Assembly (NCBI GenBank): GCA_018303325.1
Contig: JAGVYH010000006.1
Coordinates: 1-42,830, forward strand
Reading direction: 5' to 3'
DNA: 42,830 nucleotides
From: Candidatus Woesearchaeota archaeon
GTDB taxonomy: Archaea; Nanobdellota; Nanobdellia; Woesearchaeales; DSVV01
The stretch's first letter is position 1. Each line of letters opens with the position of its first letter. Below the pieces are notes generated by a model, which was given only the letters and a program-made list of their open reading frames with translations, was not told the DNA's origin and searched no databases. The translations under genes were made by a program, and so were the position numbers. Shown here piece by piece: positions 27,285 through 36,926 of the stretch.

Positions 27285-27884
27285 ATGTCAATGTACAAAT
27301 ATATTAGGCAAATTTGGAAAAAGCCAGAATCTTCTTTAGGAGATGTTTATAAACGTAGGATTTTCTTATGGAGAAGAGAACCAGCTACAATTAGACTGGA
27401 ATATCCTACAAGGCTTGACAGAGCAAGATCCCTTGGTTATAAAGCAAAGCCAGGTTTTATTATTGTAAGGCAGCGTTTACCAAGAGGAGGAAGAATGAGG
27501 GCAAAGCCAGCAGGTGGCAGAAGGCCTAAAACTTACACAAGAAGAAAAGACGTCAAGATAAATTATCAGGTTGTTGCTGAGCAAAGAGCAGCAAAGCATT
27601 ATGTTAACTGCGAAGTCTTAAACAGCTATTGGGTTGCTCAAGACGGTGAATACTATTGGTATGAGATCATTCTGGTTGACAAGAACCATCCTGTAATTAA
27701 AAGCGATCCTCATATTAATTGGATTTGTGAGCCGCAGAATAGGGCAAGAGTCTTTAGAGGATTAACATCTGCAGAAAAGAAGAGCAGAGGATTACGCCAT
27801 AAAGGTATTGGCGCAGAGAAATTAAGACCAAGCAAACATGCAGTATTCTGGAGAAAGAAAGAAAACAGAAAGAGAACTGTTTAA
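27285..27884 (+). CDS. rpl15e: 50S ribosomal protein L15e
   Basis: MSMYKYIRQIWKKPE...RREPATIRLEYPTRLDRARSLGYKAKPGFIIVRQRLPRGGRMRAKPAGGRRPK. Confidence 0.97.
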   Translation: MSMYKYIRQIWKKPESSLGDVYKRRIFLWRREPATIRLEYPTRLDRARSLGYKAKPGFIIVRQRLPRGGRMRAKPAGGRRPKTYTRRKDVKINYQVVAEQRAAKHYVNCEVLNSYWVAQDGEYYWYEIILVDKNHPVIKSDPHINWICEPQNRARVFRGLTSAEKKSRGLRHKGIGAEKLRPSKHAVFWRKKENRKRTV

Positions 27885-27939
27885 GTTTTTTGTTTTTCCT
27901 TTTTTTTATTTAATTTTAATATAATTTAACTGTGATAAC

Positions 27940-28338
27940 ATGATACAGCCTAATTGGGAAAATGTAGCAAAACATTTTTTGAGATCATTAACTTCTATGC
28001 ATCCTTATCTTCACCCTACACCAATTGACGTGATGATTGAATGGAGAAAGGGGATGTATATTGGCCACATACAAATAATTTTTCCAGATTATTCGCCAGA
28101 AATTGTTTCTTTAAGTAAGTCTACTAATCCTTTACATAATGGTTTAGTGGACGCAATAAGAAAATTAGATCATGAAAGGCTTAACTTAATGGCAGATGAA
28201 AAATTAGATTTAACAGGCCGAAATCATGTCTTACGAAGGTTGGAGAACATATTAACAAACCTAACACCAGAACAAACTAAATATATGATTGCTCATCCTC
28301 TTAATTATTATGAGGTTGGTGCAAACATAAAAAACTAA
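27940..28338 (+). CDS. Hypothetical protein
   Basis: 132-aa ORF downstream of rpl15e, same strand; no recognised motif. Confidence 0.55.
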   Translation: MIQPNWENVAKHFLRSLTSMHPYLHPTPIDVMIEWRKGMYIGHIQIIFPDYSPEIVSLSKSTNPLHNGLVDAIRKLDHERLNLMADEKLDLTGRNHVLRRLENILTNLTPEQTKYMIAHPLNYYEVGANIKN

Positions 28339-28417
28339 ATCGTGGGAGTGACCATATACAAAAAGGAACCCCAAACTACTGCAAGCATAGAATAAAAAAT
28401 ATAGATTACACTTTTTT

Positions 28418-28675
28418 CTACCAACTCAATTCATTTAAATCTTTATCTAAATTATCCAAGTCGTTATTATTAACATCCTGTTCTATTTCTTTTATGTCTT
28501 TTGTTGCATCAGATGTTTGCTGTGTTTCTGGCAGTTCTTTCACAAGTTGGGCATCAGGTATTGTTTCTATTGTTGGTGTAGTTTCTGGCTTAACTTTTGA
28601 TTTTGCACAGCCTGCTAATCCTATTAAGAAAATTGTAACTATTACAACAAAGATTAAAGTTAATAATTTTTTCAT
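28418..28675 (-). CDS. Small lipoprotein-like hypothetical protein
   Basis: MKKLLTLIFVVIVTIFLIGLAGCAKSK: signal peptide with LAGC lipobox-like motif. Confidence 0.6.
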   Translation of the reverse strand: MKKLLTLIFVVIVTIFLIGLAGCAKSKVKPETTPTIETIPDAQLVKELPETQQTSDATKDIKEIEQDVNNNDLDNLDKDLNELSW

Positions 28676-28840
28676 GTTCGCACCTCACGTTTTTATGATA
28701 TTCAATTATTAATGTCTATGATTACACTGAAAGACATTAATTCCATGGATATACTTAATCTCACAACATATATTTATAACTTTTGGATTAGAATTCTTGA
28801 AAATCTATATATATCACTAAATGTTTTTCACATTAAATAT

Positions 28841-28915
28841 GGACCAGTGGCCTAGCTTGGATAAGGCGACAGCCTCCTAAGTTGTAGATCGTGAGTTCGA
28901 ATCTCACCTGGTCCG
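28841..28915 (+). tRNA. tRNA-Arg(CCT)
   Basis: GGACCAG TG GCCTAGCTTGGATAAGGC G ACAGC CTCCTAA GTTGT AGATC GTGAGTTCGAATCTCAC CTGGTCC G; all arms pair. Confidence 0.94.
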
Positions 28916-29099
28916 TTTTTACACTATTATTATCATTATTATTTCTATTGTTATGAAAGTGGTATTGAACGCAGTGAAATACCACCGAAGGTATTTTCCG
29001 AGGTTAGTTTCAAATCGAAGATTTGTAACTTCCCAAAAACCGAAGGTTTTTGTGATTGGCTTGCCCAAAAGCTCTTCGAATTTCACCTGGTCCGTTTTT
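28896..29099 (+). repeat. tRNA-3'-end duplication cassette downstream of tRNA-Arg
   Basis: 25-nt direct repeat with 1 mismatch, ttcgaatctcacctggtccgttttt (28896-28920) and ttcgaatttcacctggtccgttttt (29075-29099). Confidence 0.85.
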
Positions 29100-29116
29100 G
29101 TTTTTTTGTGTTTTTT

Positions 29117-29256
29117 CGTTCCAAGGCGAAGCCACCCGTTTCATTAATTTATTTATTGGTTTGTTTTTACGAATTTTATTTTCTGAGAAAACTCTTCGAA
29201 AAAACTTAAACTTTTCATAGGACGGGGGACTGCGTCCCACATACGTGTTGGGAACG
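29117..29256 (+). repeat. R-family extragenic element (copy R3)
   Basis: cgttcc (29117-29122)/ggaacg (29251-29256); ggcgaagcc (29125-29133); gggactgcgtccc (29226-29238). Confidence 0.75.
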
Positions 29257-29301
29257 AAAAAAAGAGGTTAAGAAACAGGATCTCATCTAACTTAACCCGT
29301 C

Positions 29302-29418
29302 TCATTCTTTTTGCTCTCTCAGACAAACAGGGCAGTAACATCTATCTTGATAAACATAATCTCTTACTTTTGTTATTGCTTTGAATTTACAATATTTGCA
29401 GGTCATTTTATTGCACAT
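29302..29418 (-). CDS. Putative 38-aa zinc-ribbon microprotein
   Basis: MCNKMTCKYCKFKAITKVRDYVYQDRCYCPVCLREQKE*: CxxC ... CxxC spacing. Confidence 0.5.
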   Translation of the reverse strand: MCNKMTCKYCKFKAITKVRDYVYQDRCYCPVCLREQKE

Positions 29419-29585
29419 AATTCTTCCTTAACATTTATTAAAAAATTACTCTGTGCTTACAGGTAATATATAAAATGCATTAAATAGTATATTAATCTCT
29501 GCTGTCTGTAATGCTACGACAGAATTTGAACAAGTTATTTACCAAAGGTTAACTTTAAATAGATATCCCGCATAAAACAACTGAA

Positions 29586-30725
29586 ATGATACAAGAAGCA
29601 TTTTTCATGTTCAAACGCAGAATAAAAGGCATTAAAGCCGTTAAAACCTATTCAGGCAATGAAAAGGAAATCTGTTCTCAAATTATAAAGAACTGCTTTA
29701 ATGGTGAATTCTTTCAAGCCAGCGCAGGTAATTTCGCATGTTTTTATATCAGAGATTTCGGCATTTGCATTAAATCACTGCTGGCACTCGGATATAAAAA
29801 GGAAGTAGAATCCACACTTTCATTTGCGCTAAAAACTTATGCAGAACAAGATAAGATTACAACAACAATAACAAAAGACGGCAAATGCGCAGATTATTTC
29901 AACATTGCTCCGGACAGTTTGGCTTTTTTGCTCTATTCATTAAAGATTGCAAGGGATAAAAAGATTGCAAAAACAAAAGCACTTGTTCTTGAATACAAAA
30001 CTTTTTTAGAGAAAGAAATCAGAAGATATTTCGAAACCATTGTCGACAAAAACACAGGGCTTGCCAGAAAAGGATATTTCTCGTCAATAAAAGATCATGC
30101 AGTAAGGAATTCAAGCTGTTATGACAATTGTATGCTGGCGATGATAAGCAGGGAAGCAGATGTTTTAGAGCTGGAAAATCCATTTAAGAAGTTTAATTAT
30201 CCTGCATTAATAAAAACCCATTTCTGGAATGAGGAAAAAGGATATTTTAAAGACGACCTTGATAATGATATTCCAACAGGAGACGCAAATGTATTTCCTT
30301 ATTGGTGCGGCATATTTGATGATAAAAATATGATTAAAAGTTCAATAAAAGCAATTCAGGAAAACAAACTAGACCATCCATTTCCTTTAAAATACTCTTC
30401 AAATACAAATTATGGGAAATTTCTATTCTTGCCTTCTCTATTTGCAAGGAATTATGAGGAAAACACAATTTGGATGCATCTTGGCCTGTGTTATTTGGAT
30501 GTTATTGCAATGACTGATAGAAAACTATTTAAGACATATCTTAATCAATGCCTTAATAAGTACAAAGAATTAATAAAGACTTATAATAATTTCCTAGAAG
30601 TATATAATGCAGATGGCACAGTATACAAAACACCTTTTTATTTATGCGATGATTCGATGTTGTGGTGCAGCAAGTATTTGGAGTTATCCCTTTCAATCAA
30701 ACAAGTTAATAAAAATATAAAATAA
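29586..30725 (+). CDS. Six-hairpin glycosidase-like (alpha/alpha)6 protein
   Basis: GNFACFYIRDFGICIKSLLALGYKKEVESTLSFALKTYAEQ; NSSCYDNCMLAMI; FWNEEKGYFKDDL; TIWMHLGLCYLDV. Confidence 0.65.
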   Translation: MIQEAFFMFKRRIKGIKAVKTYSGNEKEICSQIIKNCFNGEFFQASAGNFACFYIRDFGICIKSLLALGYKKEVESTLSFALKTYAEQDKITTTITKDGKCADYFNIAPDSLAFLLYSLKIARDKKIAKTKALVLEYKTFLEKEIRRYFETIVDKNTGLARKGYFSSIKDHAVRNSSCYDNCMLAMISREADVLELENPFKKFNYPALIKTHFWNEEKGYFKDDLDNDIPTGDANVFPYWCGIFDDKNMIKSSIKAIQENKLDHPFPLKYSSNTNYGKFLFLPSLFARNYEENTIWMHLGLCYLDVIAMTDRKLFKTYLNQCLNKYKELIKTYNNFLEVYNADGTVYKTPFYLCDDSMLWCSKYLELSLSIKQVNKNIK

Positions 30726-30743
30726 ACTCACAACAAACTAAAA

Positions 30744-31664
30744 ATGAAAACAAAAATAAACATAATTGAAGAGAAATATTTTACAACATCGCAGGGATAT
30801 AAATTATTCTATAAATTATTTAGGGGGACAACAAATAAATCTAAACTTACAAATAAGCTTGAACTTCCAAATAAATTTAAAACCAACAAAAAACCATTTA
30901 TAGTTTTTCAGCATGGGTTGACAGGAAACCATACTGTATGGAACGGTCATATGAATTATATGTTCGAGCATGGTTATCCTTTTATTATAATAGACCTTCT
31001 TGGGCATGGTAATTCACAAAAAGCAATAGGCAGGAAATGTTACACAATAGAAAGTCAAGGGGATTATATCTGGCAGATTTTAAAGCACGAAAATATTAAG
31101 GATTACATTTTTGTTGGACAATGTTTAGGTGCTATGATATGTTTGAATAATGAAATTGCTGGAAAGACAGATTCAAAAGCAATAGTCTTAATAGGCACGC
31201 CGTTAAGAAAAATGGTTTCTATATTTATTCATCCTTGGGCAGAGCCGTTTAGGTCAATCTTAAAATTATTTTTTGTTTATTTCTTTGGTGTTTTAGGCAT
31301 GATTTTCAGCAGAAGAAAATACCCTCTAATTCATTATTATAATCATCATAAAGCAGGACGAATTAAAGTGTTTTTGTTAGATATGATTGGAACACCAAAA
31401 GTAGCGTATGGCTGGACAATTGAAAGTATGCTGAACATCAACTTAATACCCTATCTCAATAAAATTAAAAAACCAGTTTTATTGGTTTATGGCGAGCACG
31501 ATATGGAACAACTGAATGATTCATACGAGCAGCTAACCCGCAATCTTAATGTAAAAAGAGATGTAATTTTAACAGGTGTTGACCATCTTGTCACTTTAAG
31601 AGCGCCAATTCAGTTAAGCAAAGAAATAATCAAATTTATTAATGAAATCAAATACAATAATTAA
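30744..31664 (+). CDS. Alpha/beta hydrolase
   Basis: FIVFQHGLTGNHTVWNGHMNYMFEHGYPFIIIDLLGHGNS; FVGQCLGAMICL; LLVYGEHDMEQL; GVDHLVTLRAP. Confidence 0.88.
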   Translation: MKTKINIIEEKYFTTSQGYKLFYKLFRGTTNKSKLTNKLELPNKFKTNKKPFIVFQHGLTGNHTVWNGHMNYMFEHGYPFIIIDLLGHGNSQKAIGRKCYTIESQGDYIWQILKHENIKDYIFVGQCLGAMICLNNEIAGKTDSKAIVLIGTPLRKMVSIFIHPWAEPFRSILKLFFVYFFGVLGMIFSRRKYPLIHYYNHHKAGRIKVFLLDMIGTPKVAYGWTIESMLNINLIPYLNKIKKPVLLVYGEHDMEQLNDSYEQLTRNLNVKRDVILTGVDHLVTLRAPIQLSKEIIKFINEIKYNN

Positions 31665-31684
31665 CAAATACAATCTCAAATAAA

Positions 31685-32404
31685 ATGTTATCTATAATTA
31701 TTCCGACATTGAATGAGGAAAAGTACATAAACAAGCTTCTTAATACTTTAAAAAACCAATTTTACACAAATTTTGAGGTTATTATTGTTGACTGTGGCTC
31801 AACAGACGCAACTGAAATGGTTGTGAACAAATTCAAGCACCGCTTTAAACGGTTGGATTTTATAAGAACAACTGAAAAAAATGCATCAAAACAGAGAAAT
31901 ACCGGCGCAAGAGTTGCTGTTGGTGATATCTTGGTATTTCTCGACGCAGATATGATTCTTTATGACCAGCATTTCCTCTCAAATATAGTCAAGATTTTCA
32001 AGGCTCAGGATTATTTTGGCGCTCTTGTAACTTATATTATGATAGACCCAAAAGAAGCAACTGTATTCGATAATCTGTTTTTTGCAGTGAATAATTTCTG
32101 GTTAAAAATACTGTCAGCAATTGGCATACATATTTCCAGAGGCGGCTGCATGGTTGTGAAAAAGCAGATATTTGACAAGGTTAAAGGATTTAATGAGCAG
32201 ATGTTTGTTGCCGAAGACATAGATTTATTTAGAAGACTTTCCAAAGCTGCGAAAATCAAAGATACTGATTTGGTTGCGCATGAATCTGCGCGAAGATACC
32301 GTCAAGTGGGCTATTTTAAATTATGGTGGCAGTGGACAATAAATGGAATCTGGTGCTTTTTGTTCAAAAAGTCATTGATTAAGGAATGGAAGCCTGTGCG
32401 ATAA
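31685..32404 (+). CDS. Family 2 glycosyltransferase
   Basis: LSIIIPTLNEEKYINKLLNTLKNQ..FEVIIVDCGSTDAT; KQRNTGARVAVGDILVFLDADM; FNEQMFVAEDIDLFRRL. Confidence 0.93.
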   Translation: MLSIIIPTLNEEKYINKLLNTLKNQFYTNFEVIIVDCGSTDATEMVVNKFKHRFKRLDFIRTTEKNASKQRNTGARVAVGDILVFLDADMILYDQHFLSNIVKIFKAQDYFGALVTYIMIDPKEATVFDNLFFAVNNFWLKILSAIGIHISRGGCMVVKKQIFDKVKGFNEQMFVAEDIDLFRRLSKAAKIKDTDLVAHESARRYRQVGYFKLWWQWTINGIWCFLFKKSLIKEWKPVR

Positions 32405-32483
32405 TCTTAATAATCCACCATTTATTAAATTATTATTCAACAAAATAAACCTTCAACAAAATAAAAATTCAGCAAACTTAACA

Positions 32484-33517
32484 ATGGCAAAAATATTATA
32501 CGCGCTTTCTGGCGAAGGATTCGGGCATGCTACACGAAGCAGTATTATAATCAAAAGATTATCGCAAATTAAGAAAACGTCTCAAATTCACAAAATCAAG
32601 ATTGTTTGCGGAGGGAAAGCGTATTTTTATCTTTCAAAGCACTTTAACGACGTGGAAAAAATACAATCCTTACATATTAAATATTTTAATAATAAAGTAA
32701 GCGGTATCGGCACGTTTTTTGTGAATTTGGTTACATTGCCGCAACAAATATTTTCTTATATCAAAATAAAAAGGCTGATTAAAGAGTTTAAGCCTGATGT
32801 TATCATAAATGATTTCGAGCATTTGACTTCTAATGTTGCATTTTTTAACAACATACCACTTATATCAATAGGAAACCATAATGTGATATCAAATTCACAG
32901 ATTAGTATTCCTTTAAAATATTTATGGGAATCTATTAAATCAAAGCTGGTGATAACTTTTGTAATACCTTCTTCTAATTATTATTTTATAACTACTTTTT
33001 TAAGCCAAAATATAACGGCTACATCTTTGTTTATCAAACCTCAAAAACAAATAATCATCTTATAACCCTTTTAAAAACATTTGATAAACAGTTTATCGTC
33101 TATGGATTTAATATTGACAAAACAGATGGCAATATTTTGTTTAAATCATTTAAGGAAAAAGAGTTTTATAAAGATCTGGCAAACTGCAGTGCAGTTATAA
33201 TCAACGGCGGTTTTTCTTTGATGTCAGAGGCGATTTATTTAAAAAAGCCGGTATATTCTGAACCTGTTAAGGAGCAGTTTGAGCAAATCTTAAATGCAAT
33301 CTATCTGCAAAAGTTAGGTTATGGTCTGTTTGCAGAGACCTCCTGTAAAGAAAGCCTATTAACCTTCTTTTCAAAACTTGATGAATACAAAAAGAATTTG
33401 AATAAACTAAACACAAAGAAATTAGATGATGATTTTGACAAAGCAATTGTAAATATTAATGAGAAGATATTATCTCTTGCCAATACTAAAACTTCGTCCA
33501 ACACCAAAATGAAATAA
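32484..33517 (+). pseudogene. MJ1255-like glycosyltransferase (GT28-like), interrupted by one frameshift
   Basis: ORFs 32484-33065 (AKILYALSGEGFGHATRSSIII) and 33137-33517 (CSAVIINGGFSLMSEAIYLKKPVYSEPVKEQFEQILNA) join by a -1 shift at a T6 run near 32995-33001. Confidence 0.8.
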
Positions 33518-34554
33518 TACTTTTCTCAGAAAATTGCTGTTATACGCTTTATTCAGGAATTTAAACGGATTGTTTTTTGCTTTGTCTACAAAAAATCTGT
33601 ATCCTCCATTGCCAAGCTTTTCGTAGAAAAATCTATTGACTGCGCTTGTTTTTAATTGGTTAACAAAGCGCTCTTTTATTAATTTATCATACAGATAACC
33701 TTTCACTTTCTCAATCTCCCCAATATTATTTCCTTCAATTTCTTTTATCTTGTTTCCTTTAACATCCCTGCTTTCAATTATGCTTTTCGCAGCAAGATAT
33801 CCTGATGTAATTGCATATCTCATGCCAAATCCCCAAAGCTTATCCTGCATTCCCGCTGCTTCTCCAACCCAATATTTCTCGTCTTTAAAATAGTTGTCCA
33901 TGATATGAAAATTTCCAAATCCGCTTATTTTTTTGATATTTGTTTTTTTCACATTAATATAGCAAGCACAGTAGCAATGCACCCTTTCCCTTTGCTTACT
34001 AAAATATATCCGTATGCTTTCGGCGCGATACTGTCGTCAAGAATACCTATAGCAATATCTTTATTGTTTGTTCTGAAAGAAATTCCTACTGCAACCGCGA
34101 AAACATCTTTAGGACCTGATGCTATAATATAAATATTGCTCTTGTCATTTTTTATGTCTTTCTCACTCAATGTTTTTCCATAATGAATTTTGACTCCTGA
34201 ATCTAATGCCTGCTTTTTTAGCCCATAATCAATGCTTCCTTTTAATGCGCCCCTTTGGACAATATAAAACATCGGCCGTTTTGATTTAATTACCTTATCT
34301 TTCAATTTGCTGTCTCTAACATGAAGCACATGATACGGGTTTGCGCTAAAATTAATCTTAATATTCATGGAAGTTAGGTCTTGAAGAATATCTTTCTCCA
34401 TTGACCAGTTTTCCAAACCCTGAAGATCGCCGTTAAAGCGCATGCCAGAATCTTTGTTTTTCTCGTAAACATCTATTTTATACCCTGCTTTTGCCAGATT
34501 TATTGCTGCTGTTAATCCGGACAAACCAGCGCCGAGTATTTTTATTGAAGCCAT
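33470..34554 (-). pseudogene. FAD-dependent oxidoreductase (geranylgeranyl reductase-like), interrupted by one frameshift
   Basis: MASIKILGAGLSGLTAAINLAKAGYKIDVYEK in 33949-34554; YWVGEAAGMQDKLWGFGMRYAITSGYLAAKSI in 33470-33982; overlap in different frames. Confidence 0.82.
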
Positions 34555-34612
34555 AATTTGTTTATTTATTTGAGATTTTTTAAATCTTGTTGTTTTAACC
34601 TATTTTAAAATG

Positions 34613-34949
34613 GTATGTATTAAGCCTACCCTAATTTTGTCAGTTTTGCTATCATATCTCGTAAGACTATCAGGAAAGCGAAAACCATCTGTAAACTCAA
34701 GTTCCTTTGCTGTGTCTTAAATATAGGCACGGACATTAATTATTGAGCATAAGATTCCGTGCCTATATACGAGGAACTGTAGTAACTGACGTAAACTTTA
34801 TATCAATAATGTCAGTTACTATATCTGCTGAACATAACTATTAAGATAAGTCTTTATGTTCAGCATTATAAACTAAATTGATACAATTATTTAGTTCCTC
34901 CACTATAATCAGGTTTTCGCCAAAGCTGACCGGTAGGCTTAATACATAC
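34613..34949. other. Large multi-stem structured element (candidate ncRNA or MITE), 18-bp perfect terminal inverted repeat
   Basis: gtatgtattaagcctacc (34613-34630) / ggtaggcttaatacatac (34932-34949); nested stems and three internal 11-12 bp perfect hairpins. Confidence 0.85.
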
Positions 34950-35036
34950 TTAAAACGAAAAACAATAAAAACAAGCAAATATTTTAACCTATTTATATTT
35001 AAAAATAGCTGAAAGAATTATAAAACTGGTGAAAAC

Positions 35037-35687
35037 ATGATATTAATCCTACTTGGCCCGCCTGGATCTGGGAAAGGCACACAATCAAAAAGATTGGTGG
35101 AGAAATATAAATTGCCTCAAATCTCAACAGGTGATATTCTAAGAGCAGAGGTTGCTAAGGGTACTGAATTAGGCAGAAAAGCAAAAGCAGTTATGGATTT
35201 CGGCAAACTCGTCAGCGACGATATTATTTTAGGCATAATTAAAAACAGAATTGAAGAGTCAGACTGTAAAAAAGGATTTATTTTCGACGGTTTTCCAAGA
35301 ACAATACCACAAGCAGAAGGCTTGAAAGAATTATTGAAGCAGAAAAAACTGAAAATAACAAAAGTTCTTAATATAATTCTCGACGATGAAACTGTTGTCC
35401 AGCGATTGGGCGGCAGATGGACATGCACGAAATGCGGCGCAATATTCCATACATTTACAAATCCGCCAAAAAAGAAAAGAACCTGCGACAAATGCAATGG
35501 TGAACTCTACCAAAGAGACGATCAGAAAGAAAGCGCAGTAAAAGAAAGGCTTAATGTTTACAAAAGGCAGACAGAGCCATTGATAGAATTCTACAAAAAG
35601 GAAAAATTATTGGTGGATATTGACGGAAAACCCCAGATTGACGAAATATTCAAAGAGATTACTGAGTTATTGGATGGGGATATTTGA
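35037..35687 (+). CDS. adk: Adenylate kinase (zinc-lid form)
   Basis: ILLGPPGSGKGTQSKRLVEKYKLPQISTGDILRAEVA; FDGFPRTIPQAEGL; CTKCGAIFH...CDKCNGELYQRDDQ. Confidence 0.97.
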   Translation: MILILLGPPGSGKGTQSKRLVEKYKLPQISTGDILRAEVAKGTELGRKAKAVMDFGKLVSDDIILGIIKNRIEESDCKKGFIFDGFPRTIPQAEGLKELLKQKKLKITKVLNIILDDETVVQRLGGRWTCTKCGAIFHTFTNPPKKKRTCDKCNGELYQRDDQKESAVKERLNVYKRQTEPLIEFYKKEKLLVDIDGKPQIDEIFKEITELLDGDI

Positions 35688-35768
35688 GAAACTTAACTTT
35701 CAATAAATACTTATTTTTCATTTATACTTAAATTTTATTAATACTTAGCTCTTGTTTATACTTAATTC

Positions 35769-36743
35769 TCACTCATCATCCTTGCACACATCATAGAAAT
35801 CACACTGCCCCGAATGCCATTTGCATAAAGAAGTAATATTCTTTCGATACTGTTTTTTGTCAGTGGTTTTTGTGTTTTCGTGTATCTTTGCAACTTCTCT
35901 CTTTGCCATCTCAACCAATTCTTTGTCTACATCAAGATACAATGGTGCGCTGTCAAATTTCAGAAAGTCCAAACCTGCTTTTTTCGGCAGAAACCCATAC
36001 TTCTCTTGATATAACAGCGCATATATTGCCAATTGCAGGCGGTATTCAGTCGTAATTACTGCCTTTTTGCTTGTTTTGTAGTCGATAAGATAAACTTCTT
36101 TCTCGCATCTGCTATGAATATTCCCTAAAATATTAGCGTCACTTTTGCCAGAAGGGTTTGAAACATCCTTTTCATATTCATAAATAGCGTCAATAAAACC
36201 TCTGACACCATGCTCCTCTGAAATAAACTCCTCTTCTGTCTTTGGCGTGTGTTTTTTGAAGGCATTTATTAATCCCACTTTGTTCATGTCGTCTGCGATA
36301 TTATGTATAAATCTTTTGAACCATGAAATAACCATTTCTTTAGTTTCCTCGTGGTAGAAATTAATCTCATTTTGCGTTAAGTCAAGATCGTTTATTTCAT
36401 CAGCGTTTTCATTCCAGTGTTTCTTGAACAGTTCCATCAGCACAATCCTTAATTCAAACATGAAATTGCTTTCACTTACTTTAGTTATATCTACTTTAAA
36501 AAAATCTTCAAGAACAGAATGTGTTAACTTGCCTCTTATTAAATGAATTGAAGGAAAAGTTTCAAGCTCTTCGATATAATTATAATAATATTTTCTTGGA
36601 CATTGATTGTAAGTATTAATGGAAGAAGGCGACTGTACTCTTTTGAATTTGTCGCTTTTTATCTCTCTTGCTCTGTGGTTATTCCTTTCTTTTTTATTTT
36701 TTTCACTTGCTTTTTGATTACTTACCCTTTTTTCATCCATCAA
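35769..36743 (-). CDS. PD-(D/E)XK (RecB/Cas4-like) nuclease
   Basis: SSINTYNQCPRKYYYNYIEELE; GKLTHSVLEDFF; VYLIDYKTSKKA; C-terminal CKWHSGQCDFYDVC. Confidence 0.85.
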   Translation of the reverse strand: MMDEKRVSNQKASEKNKKERNNHRAREIKSDKFKRVQSPSSINTYNQCPRKYYYNYIEELETFPSIHLIRGKLTHSVLEDFFKVDITKVSESNFMFELRIVLMELFKKHWNENADEINDLDLTQNEINFYHEETKEMVISWFKRFIHNIADDMNKVGLINAFKKHTPKTEEEFISEEHGVRGFIDAIYEYEKDVSNPSGKSDANILGNIHSRCEKEVYLIDYKTSKKAVITTEYRLQLAIYALLYQEKYGFLPKKAGLDFLKFDSAPLYLDVDKELVEMAKREVAKIHENTKTTDKKQYRKNITSLCKWHSGQCDFYDVCKDDE

Positions 36744-36926
36744 ACTCTCAAAAAACTGAGCTTTTATAAAGATTTTTGTTGTGAAAGATATAATTCTTCT
36801 TATCCTCTTATAATTGTGTTAAACAAATTCACATATAATATCATGTTATATCCAATAAAATTTGAGTTCCTATAAACTAAAACGAGGGGGAGTTCCTAAA
36901 ACGACGAATAGCGAGAAAACTTAGGC

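Noticed and set aside
28896-29099. Second complete tRNA gene downstream of tRNA-Arg
   Set aside because: Only the 3' end is duplicated; no D-arm or anticodon arm is present.
34613-34949. RNase P RNA or SRP RNA
   Set aside because: I could not find the conserved RNase P (ACAGAA-type) or SRP helix 8 motifs; an Rfam scan is still needed to be certain.
35769-36743. Cas4 of a CRISPR locus
   Set aside because: RecB-like nuclease motifs are present but there are no cas1/cas2 or repeat array in the window.
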